A stretch of 26,253 nucleotides of DNA from Gammaproteobacteria bacterium. GTDB lineage: Bacteria; Pseudomonadota; Gammaproteobacteria; Chromatiales; Sedimenticolaceae. Location of the stretch: contig JAGRHE010000019.1 in assembly GCA_020445165.1 (NCBI GenBank), positions 1-26,253 of the forward strand, given 5' to 3'. The translations under genes were made by a program, and so were the position numbers. The notes beneath the pieces are model-generated. The model was not told the origin of the DNA and made no database searches. It worked only from the letters and a program-made list of their open reading frames with translations. Below, in pieces: positions 9,659 through 17,246 of the stretch (the stretch's first letter is position 1; each line of letters opens with the position of its first letter).

Positions 9659-10898
9659 AGCGCAACGCCTCCGCCGGCTGGGTGCGGAATGCGCGCCATG
9701 CGGGCGCCAACGTCATCAGCAGACTCAATGCAAACGAACCGGCTCCAACCAGAACCACGTCGGACCATTGCACGTCAGACGGCAACTTGGCGATGTAGTA
9801 GATACCGGGATCGATGAAGCGGACACCGAATGCCTGTTCCACGGCCGCAACTGCGGTCTCGATGTTCAAGGCCAGAGCGAGGCCAAGCACGACACCAACC
9901 AGTGTCCCTATTGCACCCAGCGTTGCACCCTGCACGATGAAAATCCGCATGATCTGTCCTGGTGAGGCACCGAATGTCTTCAAAATCGCGATATCGCTCT
10001 GCTTGTCGACCACCATCATGACCAGCGTTGAGACAATGTTGAACGCAGCGATCACGACGATGAAGAACAGCAGCAGGCCCATCATGCGTTTTTCCATCTT
10101 CAACGCAGCGAAGAAATTGCGGTGGTAGTCGGTCCAGTTCAACACCCGGTAGCGGCCCTGGAGTTGTTCAGCCAGCGAAAATGCCACCTCGCGCGCCTGC
10201 CACACGTCATCGATCCGAAGGCGCACACCACTGACCGCATCGCCCAGCTGCTGTAAGACAGCCGCATCGCGGATGTGGATGATCGCGACGCCACGGTCGT
10301 ACTCGCCCATACCGACCTCGAACAGGCCGGAAACTTCGAATCGCTTCAGGCGGGGCATACTGCCCGCGACCGTCAGCGTGACCTGGGGAACGATCACGGT
10401 GACCTTGTCGCCGACACTGACGCCCAGCACCTCGGCCAACTCCCGGCCAAGAATAATGTTGAAGGATCCCGCTTTCAGATCATCCAGCCTGCCGGCCACC
10501 ATGTGTGCGCCGACATCGACCACCTCGGTTTCCATCGCCGGATCAACACCACGGACCACAGCGCCGGTCACCTCACGCTGGTGACTGAGCATTGCCTGCC
10601 CTTCGATGTACGGAGCTGCGCCGAGCACCCGCGAATGGCCGCGCGCCAGGCGCATGGCCTCCTGCCAGTCCTCCATGCGTCCGTCGAGGGCCTGCACGTC
10701 GCCATGCGAAGCCATACCGAGGATGCGTTCCCGCACCTCTTTGTGGAAACCGTTCATCACCGAAAGAACGGTGATCAGCACGATCACGCCGAGCGCTATA
10801 CCAAGCGTCGAGATCAGCGATATGAACGAAATGAAGTGATTGCGACGCCGCGATCGCGTATAGCGGAGACCGACGAAAAGGGATAAGGGATGAAACAT
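9651..10898 (-). CDS. Lipoprotein-releasing ABC transporter permease (LolC/LolE family)
   Basis: This 415-residue inner-membrane permease has the family layout: one N-terminal helix (about 24-46, in the [23 protein letters not shown] stretch), a large periplasmic domain, and three C-terminal FtsX-like helices. The N-terminal segment with [17 protein letters not shown] is typical of LolC/LolE. Only one permease is encoded next to lolD, whereas Enterobacteria carry lolC and lolE around lolD. It may therefore be a LolF-type protein acting as a homodimer, though a second permease elsewhere cannot be excluded. No symbol is assigned for that reason. Confidence 0.93.
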   Translation of the reverse strand: MFHPLSLFVGLRYTRSRRRNHFISFISLISTLGIALGVIVLITVLSVMNGFHKEVRERILGMASHGDVQALDGRMEDWQEAMRLARGHSRVLGAAPYIEGQAMLSHQREVTGAVVRGVDPAMETEVVDVGAHMVAGRLDDLKAGSFNIILGRELAEVLGVSVGDKVTVIVPQVTLTVAGSMPRLKRFEVSGLFEVGMGEYDRGVAIIHIRDAAVLQQLGDAVSGVRLRIDDVWQAREVAFSLAEQLQGRYRVLNWTDYHRNFFAALKMEKRMMGLLLFFIVVIAAFNIVSTLVMMVVDKQSDIAILKTFGASPGQIMRIFIVQGATLGAIGTLVGVVLGLALALNIETAVAAVEQAFGVRFIDPGIYYIAKLPSDVQWSDVVLVGAGSFALSLLMTLAPAWRAFRTQPAEALRYE

Positions 10899-11088
10899 GC
10901 GCGCATTAGACCATAAGCATCCCTTGGATTATCCACGCAGTTGATCGGTCGGATAACGTCCCCCGCTCATCCCGGTGCGGGATTCGGTTTGTCGGACTGC
11001 CGATCACAGTTAAACTGGAGACCAGCCGATGCCGCCGCGACGGCGGGAGCACGCTTTTCCGAACCAGTCACGTAGCGGAGTTCCGTCG

Positions 11089-11367
11089 ATGAGAATTACG
11101 ACCCCAGTCCTGGCGCTGACCATGGCCTGCGTCATGCCGGCCCATGCCGATACCCTGTTGCTGAATGCGATCGACTCGTCACGCGCCGCCAACACCCAGC
11201 CTCTGCCTTCGCGTGGCGCGACCATGACATCCGTGCAATCCGCGTTTGGCGAACCGACCTCGACCAGGGCGCCGGTGGGTGAGCCGCCGATCAGCCGCTG
11301 GATCTACCCTGGCTACACCGTTTATTTCGAGCACGACCGGGTGATCAACACCGTTCTGCATCGCTGA
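11089..11367 (+). CDS. Small exported BamE/SmpA-like protein
   Basis: This 92-residue protein has a Sec signal peptide (about residues 1-20, ending AHA). Its mature part contains VQSAFGEPTSTRAPVG and a C-terminal WIYPGYTVYFEHDRV segment. This pattern, a turn GEP followed by beta strands ending in YFEHDRV, is like the small BamE/SmpA fold, but the assignment is by eye. No lipobox is present, so it should be soluble in the periplasm. I chose the ATG at 11089 because an upstream in-frame ATG would place 20 charged residues before the signal peptide. It ends 1 bp before the aguA ATG, so transcription of the two is probably linked. Confidence 0.75.
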   Translation: MRITTPVLALTMACVMPAHADTLLLNAIDSSRAANTQPLPSRGATMTSVQSAFGEPTSTRAPVGEPPISRWIYPGYTVYFEHDRVINTVLHR

Positions 11368-11368
11368 T

Positions 11369-12433
11369 ATGGCGCCAGCGACCCGCGTCCGCCTTCCGGC
11401 AGAATGGGAGCCACAATCCGCGGTCATGCTGACCTGGCCACATGCCGGCAGTGACTGGTCCGACCGGCTCGACATTGTCAACCCGGTGTTCGCCGAGATC
11501 GGTGCCCAGGTATCGCGGCGCCAGCAACTCGTGAGCGTGTGCCGCTCGCCGGCTCACGTGGCCCAGGTGCGGGACATTCTGTTGCGGCAACAGGCCGACA
11601 AGCAGCGTCTGTTGTTCGTTATCGCGCCGAGCGACGATACCTGGGCACGCGATCACGGTCCGCTGACCACGCTTAGCGATGGCCAGCCGCGGGTGAGCGA
11701 TTTCGTATTCAACGGCTGGGGCGGCAAGTTCGACGGCTCCAGGGATACCGCGATCACGGCCGCACTCGCGGCGCAGGGTGTGTTCGGCGGTGCATCGGTG
11801 AAACAGCACGATTTCGTACTCGAGGGCGGCGCAATCGAGACGGACGGCGCCGGCACCCTGCTCGCCACCCGCTCGACCATTGCGACCCAGACGCGCAACA
11901 AGGGATGGGACTTGGCCGCGATCGAGGACTACCTTTCACGATCGCTCGGGTTCGATCGCTTCCTGTGGCTCGATCACGGTGATCTCAGTGGCGATGATAC
12001 GGATGGGCATATCGACACCCTGGCACGTTTTGCCGATCCCGAAACCATCCTCTACAGCACCGCGCCAGACGGTGACGACGACTCCGCCGGGCTCGCCGCA
12101 ATGGCCGGAGAACTGACCGCCATGCGGACACGTGAAGGACAACCCTACCGCCTGATCCCGCTGCCGTTTCCCGGTGTGCACCGCGACAACGGTCGCCGAT
12201 TGCCGGCCGGTTACGCCAACTTCCTGATCATCAACGACGCTGTTCTGCTGCCGACCTATGGTGTCGATCAGGACGCCGATGCGATCGATGTCCTGCGTGG
12301 TGCGTTTCCGGGCCGCGAGGTGATCGGCATCGACTGCCGCGAGATCATTGTCCAGAACGGAAGCCTGCATTGCCTGACCATGCAGTTTCCGGCAGCGCTC
12401 ACGCTGCATCAGCCCACCGAGACGCCACGATGA
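11369..12433 (+). CDS. aguA: Agmatine deiminase
   Basis: AguA hydrolyses agmatine to N-carbamoylputrescine and ammonia in the cytosol, in the arginine decarboxylase route to putrescine. At 354 residues it has the agmatine deiminase features: the N-terminal PAEWEPQSAVMLTWP segment, DDTWARDHGP at 89-98, FNGWGGKF, LEGGAIETDG and the LDHGDLSGDDTDGHID stretch. The catalytic Cys is residue 335 (NGSLHCLTMQ), preceded by His334. It overlaps aguB by 4 bp (ATGA). The start has no clear Shine-Dalgarno, so coupling to the gene upstream is likely. Confidence 0.96.
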   Translation: MAPATRVRLPAEWEPQSAVMLTWPHAGSDWSDRLDIVNPVFAEIGAQVSRRQQLVSVCRSPAHVAQVRDILLRQQADKQRLLFVIAPSDDTWARDHGPLTTLSDGQPRVSDFVFNGWGGKFDGSRDTAITAALAAQGVFGGASVKQHDFVLEGGAIETDGAGTLLATRSTIATQTRNKGWDLAAIEDYLSRSLGFDRFLWLDHGDLSGDDTDGHIDTLARFADPETILYSTAPDGDDDSAGLAAMAGELTAMRTREGQPYRLIPLPFPGVHRDNGRRLPAGYANFLIINDAVLLPTYGVDQDADAIDVLRGAFPGREVIGIDCREIIVQNGSLHCLTMQFPAALTLHQPTETPR

Positions 12434-13317
12434 AGAAACCGTACCTCAAGGCTGCCCTGGTGCAACACGCCGATCAGGGCAGCCGCGACAAGAACCTTGC
12501 CTGGATCAGCGACCAGGTCGGACAGGCCGCAGAGGCCGGTACCGAGTTGGTGCTGCTGCAGGAACTGCACAATGGCGCTTACTTCTGCCAAAGCGAAGCG
12601 CCCGAGACATTCGACCTCGCTGAGCCCATACCCGGTCCGAGTACCGGTTTTCTCGGCGAGCTTGCTGCCCGGCACCGGGTGGTCATCGTCGCCTCACTGT
12701 TCGAGCGTCGCGCAGCCGGCCTGTACCACAACACCGCCGTCGTGCTCGACGCGGACGGATCGCTGGCGGGCCGCTATCGCAAGATGCACATCCCTGATGA
12801 CCCGGGCTTCTACGAGAAATTTTACTTCACGCCCGGTGACCTGGGTTTCACCCCGATCGATACCTCGCTCGGCCGTCTCGGGGTACTGGTCTGTTGGGAC
12901 CAGTGGTACCCGGAAGCCGCGCGACTGATGGCCCTGGCCGGGGCCGACCTTTTGTTGTACCCGACGGCGATCGGCTGGGACCGGAGTGACACTGCCGAAG
13001 AACGCGCGCGTCAGCGGGACGCGTGGCTCACGGTTCAGCGGGCGCATGCAATCGCCAATGGCATTCCGGTGCTCAGCTGCAACCGGGTCGGATTCGAGGC
13101 GGCTCCCACCGCCAACGATCCGGGAATCGAATTCTGGGGATCTTCGTTCGCCTGCGGTCCCCAGGGCGAATGGCTGGCCCAGGCCGGCGGCGAGGCACAG
13201 ACACTCCTGGTCGAGATCGACATGCGGCGCAGCGAAAATGTCCGCCGGATATGGCCGTTCCTGCGCGATCGCCGCATTGATGCCTACCAGGACCTGATCA
13301 GGCGCTTCATCGATTGA
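12430..13317 (+). CDS. aguB: N-carbamoylputrescine amidase
   Basis: This nitrilase-superfamily enzyme converts N-carbamoylputrescine to putrescine, completing the step begun by aguA. It has 295 residues with the Glu-Lys-Cys triad: Glu45 (LLQELHNG), Lys118 (YRKMHIPDDPGF) and Cys155 (VLVCWDQWYPE). The ATG at 12430 overlaps the aguA stop; a longer in-frame start inside aguA is less likely. The pairing with aguA and the sequence FYEKFYFTPGD support the substrate assignment over other nitrilases. Confidence 0.96.
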   Translation: MKKPYLKAALVQHADQGSRDKNLAWISDQVGQAAEAGTELVLLQELHNGAYFCQSEAPETFDLAEPIPGPSTGFLGELAARHRVVIVASLFERRAAGLYHNTAVVLDADGSLAGRYRKMHIPDDPGFYEKFYFTPGDLGFTPIDTSLGRLGVLVCWDQWYPEAARLMALAGADLLLYPTAIGWDRSDTAEERARQRDAWLTVQRAHAIANGIPVLSCNRVGFEAAPTANDPGIEFWGSSFACGPQGEWLAQAGGEAQTLLVEIDMRRSENVRRIWPFLRDRRIDAYQDLIRRFID

Positions 13318-13390
13318 GTATAAAAATCTAATTTAGATTAAATAAAATCAATAAATCATTGTATTTAATGTTTAATATTTCTTATTTTTA
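13318..13390. other. AT-rich intergenic island
   Basis: Directly after the aguB stop, about 73 bp are almost entirely A and T, in sharp contrast to the GC-rich surroundings. The stretch includes a perfect palindrome and runs of T, and no coding frame of note. It could bind a nucleoid protein, act as an upstream promoter element, or be a remnant of inserted DNA. Confidence 0.8.
13325..13339. repeat. Perfect AT-rich palindrome (operator candidate)
   Basis: AATCTAA, one central T, then TTAGATT form a 15-bp perfect inverted repeat. It lies 8 bp after the aguB stop and about 170 bp upstream of the -35 of the next promoter. It may be an operator or an RNA hairpin; it lacks GC pairs, so it is a weak terminator. 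Confidence 0.55.
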
Positions 13391-13507
13391 GCCCTGAGAG
13401 AGCGTCGCCTGCGGGCCGCAAGTCCGAGCCACGGCCGGAGATCATTCACGGCGGCAACATAGACGCACTCGTCCGAGGCCGACCGCAATGCACCACTGCC
13501 CGTATTG

Positions 13508-13535
13508 TTGACGATCCCGCTCGGGTTCTTATACT
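13508..13535 (+). promoter_or_regulatory. Sigma70-type promoter for the TrpD-like gene
   Basis: TTGACG at 13508-13513 and TATACT at 13530-13535 are separated by 16 bp, close to the consensus. The ATG lies 28 bp past the -10, and an AGGAG Shine-Dalgarno is at 13553-13557. This is the best promoter match in the window and likely drives the TrpD-like gene and the ferredoxin. Confidence 0.7.
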
Positions 13536-13563
13536 CCGCCATGCCTTTAATCAGGAGTTGCTA

Positions 13564-14685
13564 ATGAATGCCGTTGAGTCCGCCGGTAAGACCGAACTGC
13601 AGCAAACGATGTTCTCGATCATCCAGCGCATTGCGACCGGACCTGATCTTTCGAAAGACATATCGGAAGACGAGGCCCGCATGGGCATGCGGGGGGTCCT
13701 GAGCGGCGAGATCGATCCCGTACGTGCTGGCATCTTCCTGATCGCGCTGCGCATGAAACGCGAGTCGGCCGAGGAAAACCGGGGGGTTCTGCAGGCCATC
13801 CTCGATACGCGCAAATCAGTTACTGCAGCGGTCGACGAAGTGGTCGACATCGCGGATCCCTACGACGGCTACAATCGCACGATTCCAGCCTCGCCGTTCC
13901 TGGCGCCACTGCTGGCCGAATGCGGTCTGCCGGCTTTCAGCCATGGCCTCGACGCCGTCGGTCCGAAATACGGCGTGACCCATCGCCACGTACTGGCCGC
14001 GGCCGGTGTCGACGTCGACCTCGATCCGGAACAGGCGGCGGCGCGCCTCGCCGATCCTGCGCTCGGCTGGGCTTATGTCGACCAGGCGCAATTCGCTGCG
14101 CCGCTTCACGATCTGATCGAATTGCGGCAGCGCATGATCAAACGTTCCGTGATCACCACGGTGGAAGTGCTGGCAAAACCGATCACCGGTCGCCAGAAAA
14201 CCCATTTCGTCACCGGCTATGTGCACAAGCCCTATCCACCCGTGTACGCCGACCTGGCGCGCCATGCCGGGTTCGACTCGGCTTTGCTGATTCGCGGGGT
14301 CGAAGGCGGCGTGGTGCCGTCATTGCGACAAGCCGGCAAGTATTTCGCTTACACCGACGGGGGGAACGAAACCGGATTCGATATCGACCCTGGCATGTTG
14401 GGCATCGAGCAGGAATCGCGTGCCGTACCGATACCGGACGATGTCCCGCAGACAGCCCGCGGCGAAGGCGCGGTATCGCTGACCGACGTCCCTGCCGGTG
14501 CACGCAAGGCAGCCGAATACGGCATGGCGGCATTGTCCGGCGAAAAAGGAGCGACCTACGATTCATTGGTCTACGCTGGTGCCCTGGTCCTGACTCACCT
14601 TGGCAGGGCCGCGGGCATTGCCGAAGCGGGCGAGCAGGTCCGCGCGGTCCTCGACGGTGGCCGGGCCGCCGCAAGGGTGCGCTGA
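13564..14685 (+). CDS. Anthranilate phosphoribosyltransferase-like (TrpD2/YbiB-type) protein
   Basis: This 373-residue cytosolic protein resembles the nucleoside phosphorylase/TrpD superfamily: an N-terminal helical domain with MGMRGVLSGEIDPVRAGIFLIALRMKRES, then an alpha/beta domain. True TrpD motifs are not clear. The GTGGD phosphate loop is replaced by ADPYDGYNRTIPAS, and a HGLDAVGPKYGVTH segment stands near the usual KHGN region. Synthesis of phosphoribosylanthranilate is therefore unlikely, and no other trp genes are near. Related TrpD2 proteins such as YbiB bind nucleic acids. I chose the ATG at 13564, 6 bp after AGGAG; a TTG two codons upstream is possible. A Rieske ferredoxin follows at once. 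Confidence 0.83.
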   Translation: MNAVESAGKTELQQTMFSIIQRIATGPDLSKDISEDEARMGMRGVLSGEIDPVRAGIFLIALRMKRESAEENRGVLQAILDTRKSVTAAVDEVVDIADPYDGYNRTIPASPFLAPLLAECGLPAFSHGLDAVGPKYGVTHRHVLAAAGVDVDLDPEQAAARLADPALGWAYVDQAQFAAPLHDLIELRQRMIKRSVITTVEVLAKPITGRQKTHFVTGYVHKPYPPVYADLARHAGFDSALLIRGVEGGVVPSLRQAGKYFAYTDGGNETGFDIDPGMLGIEQESRAVPIPDDVPQTARGEGAVSLTDVPAGARKAAEYGMAALSGEKGATYDSLVYAGALVLTHLGRAAGIAEAGEQVRAVLDGGRAAARVR

Positions 14686-14687
14686 AC

Positions 14688-15002
14688 ATGGACGCCGATT
14701 GGACACTTGTCGCCGGAGCCGACGACTTGAATGTCGACGAGATGCGTGCCTTCGAGCACCAGGGCCGCCGGCTTCTGCTGGTACGCACCGGCACACGCTT
14801 TCACGTGGTCGACGAGATGTGCAGCCACGAGGACTACTCTTTGGCACTGGGCTGTATCAAAGGCGACCGCATCAAGTGTTCGCTGCATGGCAGCTACTTC
14901 GATCTCAATACCGGCGAGGCGCTCGACGAGCCTGCCGACGAACCGATTTGCACCTATCCGGTCCAGGTCGAAGACGGCAAGGTCTACGCGCAGCTCGGTT
15001 GA
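14688..15002 (+). CDS. Rieske [2Fe-2S] ferredoxin
   Basis: This 104-residue soluble, cytosolic one-domain Rieske protein carries a [2Fe-2S] cluster. The ligands are C45-S-H47 (CSHEDYSLALG) and C64-S-L-H67 (CSLHGSYFDLNTG), as in biphenyl-dioxygenase-type and NirD-like ferredoxins. No oxygenase, reductase or nitrite reductase gene is nearby, so its partner is unknown. It starts 2 bp after the TrpD-like stop, so the two genes are probably one transcript. The 58-bp gap after it holds a hairpin. Confidence 0.93.
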   Translation: MDADWTLVAGADDLNVDEMRAFEHQGRRLLLVRTGTRFHVVDEMCSHEDYSLALGCIKGDRIKCSLHGSYFDLNTGEALDEPADEPICTYPVQVEDGKVYAQLG

Positions 15003-15019
15003 ACCCCGCACAGCACGAC

Positions 15020-15032
15020 GCGCGAATCGCGC
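15020..15032. terminator. Short hairpin between convergent genes
   Basis: GCGCGA, A, TCGCGC form a 6-bp perfect stem in the 58-bp gap between the ferredoxin and the convergent hydrolase gene. No T-run follows on either strand, so a terminator role is only suggested by position. Confidence 0.3.
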
Positions 15033-15060
15033 TGCGCCGGGCACCGGTCGACTTTGCGCG

Positions 15061-15969
15061 TCAGCGAACCCGAACCGGATAGGCCCGCCTCAACCACCCG
15101 CCCACGGCGGCAAGCAAAGCGTCGCCGCGATCGACAAAATAGTGCTCGGCATCGGGCACGACCAGCTGCTCGCTGAAACGGTTACCGCCTTTCAACATGG
15201 CCGCCTGACGCCGACCGGCCAGACGGTGCACGGCCGGATAGTCGTGCTCGGCGTACAGATCGAGTACGGGCATCGGCATTTGCGACAGGGCAAATGGCTC
15301 GCGCATGGGTTGTCCCACGTCCGTAGCACCCATGCCGATGCCGATGAAGCCGTCGAATCTTTCCAGGGCGCTCTCTCCACGCCGCAGCACCCAATGCTGC
15401 GCCATGTGTGCACCGCAGCTGTGGGCGAGTAACACGACAGGTCCCGGATCACGCTGACGCGCCTCTTCCAAGGCCGCCTCGATACGCGGCATCGCGCTGC
15501 CGAAGAGCGGCAGGTAGTCGTAGTACCGCGCTTCCTTTTCCAGCACCGGCAGTTGGATCGAGAAGGTATTCCAACCCTGCTCGGCGAGCCCGACACGCAA
15601 TGGCTGAATCACGCTGACCCAGTCCGGGTGCAGACCACGGCCGTGCATCAGAACAACCGTGCCACGCGCCGGACGCCGGTCAGATTGCATGTAGATGGTC
15701 AGAAAACGGTGTCCTTTCCCATCATCGAGAAGTTGCACCTCTCCATCGAGAATCGCATCGCTGATCTGGTTCGCCAGGCGCTGCTCGCGCGCCAGGTCAG
15801 GTACCTGAGCGGCGACGATTGCGCAGTGTGCGAAGGTGAGTACGGCGGCGATCACACGAGCAACCAGATCGCTGACCACCCGCCGGTAGGACGAACATCT
15901 CAGCACACCGTCGCATGGGTGAGCGACCCCGCCACTGCCGGTAATCGCAACTTCCATTTCTCGATTCAC
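15061..15969 (-). CDS. Exported DUF3530-like alpha/beta hydrolase
   Basis: This protein looks like the DUF3530 family of exported alpha/beta hydrolases. It has VVLMHGRGLHPDW near residue 105, a nucleophile elbow AHSCGAH (GxSxG with Ala in the first position), and later LDLYAEHD and DAEHYF holding the probable Asp and His of the triad. A hydrophobic Sec-type segment (ARVIAAVLTFAHCAIVAAQ) sits at about residues 37-55. The frame opens with GTG at 15969, preceded by a weak GGAAAAG. The first 30 residues do not look like a signal peptide, so a GTG at 15879 giving 272 residues is possible. Substrate is unknown. It diverges from the rhodanese cluster. Confidence 0.8.
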   Translation of the reverse strand: MNREMEVAITGSGGVAHPCDGVLRCSSYRRVVSDLVARVIAAVLTFAHCAIVAAQVPDLAREQRLANQISDAILDGEVQLLDDGKGHRFLTIYMQSDRRPARGTVVLMHGRGLHPDWVSVIQPLRVGLAEQGWNTFSIQLPVLEKEARYYDYLPLFGSAMPRIEAALEEARQRDPGPVVLLAHSCGAHMAQHWVLRRGESALERFDGFIGIGMGATDVGQPMREPFALSQMPMPVLDLYAEHDYPAVHRLAGRRQAAMLKGGNRFSEQLVVPDAEHYFVDRGDALLAAVGGWLRRAYPVRVR

Positions 15970-16000
15970 TTTTTCTTTTCCAATCAGATGACTTGGTGTT

Positions 16001-16038
16001 TACCCCAATGTAGTTACTGAAATACGTCGGGGTATAGT
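16001..16038. promoter_or_regulatory. Divergent promoter region with inverted repeat and -10 box
   Basis: TACCCC at 16001-16006 and GGGGTA at 16029-16034 form an inverted repeat with 22 bp between them. It overlaps a TATAGT -10-like box (16033-16038) on the plus strand. No convincing -35 is spaced correctly, so an activator may be needed. The region lies between the minus-strand hydrolase and the exported peptide gene. Confidence 0.35.
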
Positions 16039-16118
16039 GCGCAACGAGAAAAATAACGAATTTCGTAAAGTTTCGGGCGTGGTTACCGAAAAGAATTAAA
16101 GGCCACACAGTGCCCGAA

Positions 16119-16136
16119 TGCCCGCCACAGCGGGCA
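16119..16136 (+). repeat. Stem-loop in 5' leader of exported peptide gene
   Basis: TGCCCGC, loop CACA, GCGGGCA form a perfect 7-bp GC-rich stem ending 7 bp before the GGAGG Shine-Dalgarno at 16144-16148. It could stabilise the message or affect ribosome access. Confidence 0.5.
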
Positions 16137-16153
16137 ACCCCATGGAGGAAAAC

Positions 16154-16333
16154 ATGGCAATGCGTTTTATTCTTGCAGTTTTCGTCGCGATGGCGTTGAC
16201 GATCCTGTGGCAGACTGCCGTGCTCGCTGAGATCACTGGCAGCAAACCAAGCGCATGCGTCAGCGAAAGCGGCATGATCGCCGCTGGCGGCCAAAAGAAG
16301 AAAAGCGGCAGCGACGAGCCCGAGTGCGAATAG
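16154..16333 (+). CDS. Small exported Cys-containing peptide
   Basis: This is a 59-residue precursor. The signal peptide covers residues 1-25 (basic start, long hydrophobic core, VLA at the cut site), and the mature part has about 34 residues with two Cys at 35 and 58, a KKK cluster and an acidic end (DEPECE). A GGAGG Shine-Dalgarno 5 nt before the ATG fixes the start; an upstream in-frame ATG at 16118 lacks one. I recognise no family. The next two genes encode exported sulfur-transfer-like proteins, so a role as a sulfur carrier or thiol peptide is possible but not shown. Confidence 0.65.
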   Translation: MAMRFILAVFVAMALTILWQTAVLAEITGSKPSACVSESGMIAAGGQKKKSGSDEPECE

Positions 16334-16470
16334 TCAGCATGATGCGGCAGCGTTGTCGTTGCCGGTTGTAATCTGCCTGACCGTTTCCCGCGCCGGCACG
16401 CAGCGAAAGCTTTCCATCAGCGGCAGCCGCCGGCGCGCGCATATATACTCTTCAGACCAGAAAGATGGCT

Positions 16471-16492
16471 GCGCAGTGACAGGCAGCTGCGC
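16471..16492. repeat. Inverted repeat upstream of the rhodanese gene
   Basis: GCGCAG at 16471-16476 and CTGCGC at 16487-16492 are separated by 10 bp, about 50 bp before the rhodanese ATG. It is in the 209-bp gap after the peptide gene and could be a hairpin or operator. Confidence 0.35.
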
Positions 16493-16542
16493 GACACGAT
16501 GTGGCCTGCAGCACGTGCCTTCAGACGAAGAGGAATACCCGG

Positions 16543-17199
16543 ATGACGATCAAAACCCTGGCGAACTCAGCACTTGCAGTTCTTCTCTTGGCCAGCGCAG
16601 GCAGCGTGTGGTCCGAAGAACTCGCGGTTGGCATCAGCCGATCGATGGACAAGTTTGAGGGCACCATCAATGGCAAACCGGTCGTGATCCAGCGCAACCA
16701 GGACCAGACTGCAACCGTCAATCCGGCCTTCGCCAAGACCTCGCGCAAGTGCCCGCCATTCTGTATCCAGCCGATGTCGCTGGGCGAAGGCGTCGAGACC
16801 ATCGGCGAACTCGAACTGATTGCCTATATCGAGAAAATGGCGTCCGGTGACGACAGCATCCTGCTGATCGATTCGCGCACGCCGGACTGGGTGGCCCGCG
16901 GCACCATTCCCGGTGCGATCAATTTGCCGTGGACCAAGCTGAATCCCTCGCGCGGCGGCGACCCGATCTCAATCGGTGAAATCCTGACCAACACTTTCGG
17001 CGCCAAGGATCTCGAGGGCCTTTGGGATTTTCGCGAGGCCAAGACACTGGTGATGTTCTGTAACGGCATGTGGTGCGGCCAGTCGCCGAACAACATCGAG
17101 AACCTGATGCGCTTCGGCTACCCGGCAAGCAAGCTGAAATGGTATCGCGGTGGCATGCAGGACTGGGAGATCCTCGGCCTGAGCACGAGCAAACCCTGA
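16543..17199 (+). CDS. Exported rhodanese-domain protein with CxxxC motif
   Basis: This 218-residue protein has a Sec signal peptide (cut near residue 24), a short region to about 68, then a CxxxC motif (C70-PPF-C74) and one rhodanese domain (about 90-213). The domain has LLIDSRTPDWVARGTIPGAINLPW and the active-site loop with Cys173 (VMFCNGMWCGQS), plus a second Cys at 178. The loop is longer and less standard than in thiosulfate sulfurtransferases, so substrate is uncertain. It should act in the periplasm in sulfur transfer. The ATG at 16543 has an AGAGGA Shine-Dalgarno about 8 nt upstream; a GTG at 16501 is less likely. DsrE follows after 47 bp. Confidence 0.88.
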   Translation: MTIKTLANSALAVLLLASAGSVWSEELAVGISRSMDKFEGTINGKPVVIQRNQDQTATVNPAFAKTSRKCPPFCIQPMSLGEGVETIGELELIAYIEKMASGDDSILLIDSRTPDWVARGTIPGAINLPWTKLNPSRGGDPISIGEILTNTFGAKDLEGLWDFREAKTLVMFCNGMWCGQSPNNIENLMRFGYPASKLKWYRGGMQDWEILGLSTSKP

Positions 17200-17246
17200 C
17201 ATCGACCATCGGACACCGGGCGTCGACCCATCGGTAGGCGGGCAAC

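Noticed and set aside
10969..10983. ATCCCG/CGGGAT hairpin in the gap before the BamE-like gene
   Set aside because: A 6-bp stem of this kind is common by chance in GC-rich DNA, and no T-run or box follows.
16444..16449. TATACT box upstream of the rhodanese gene
   Set aside because: No -35 element is placed at 15-19 bp; the surrounding sequence is GC-rich. It may be a -10 for an activated promoter, but the evidence is too thin.
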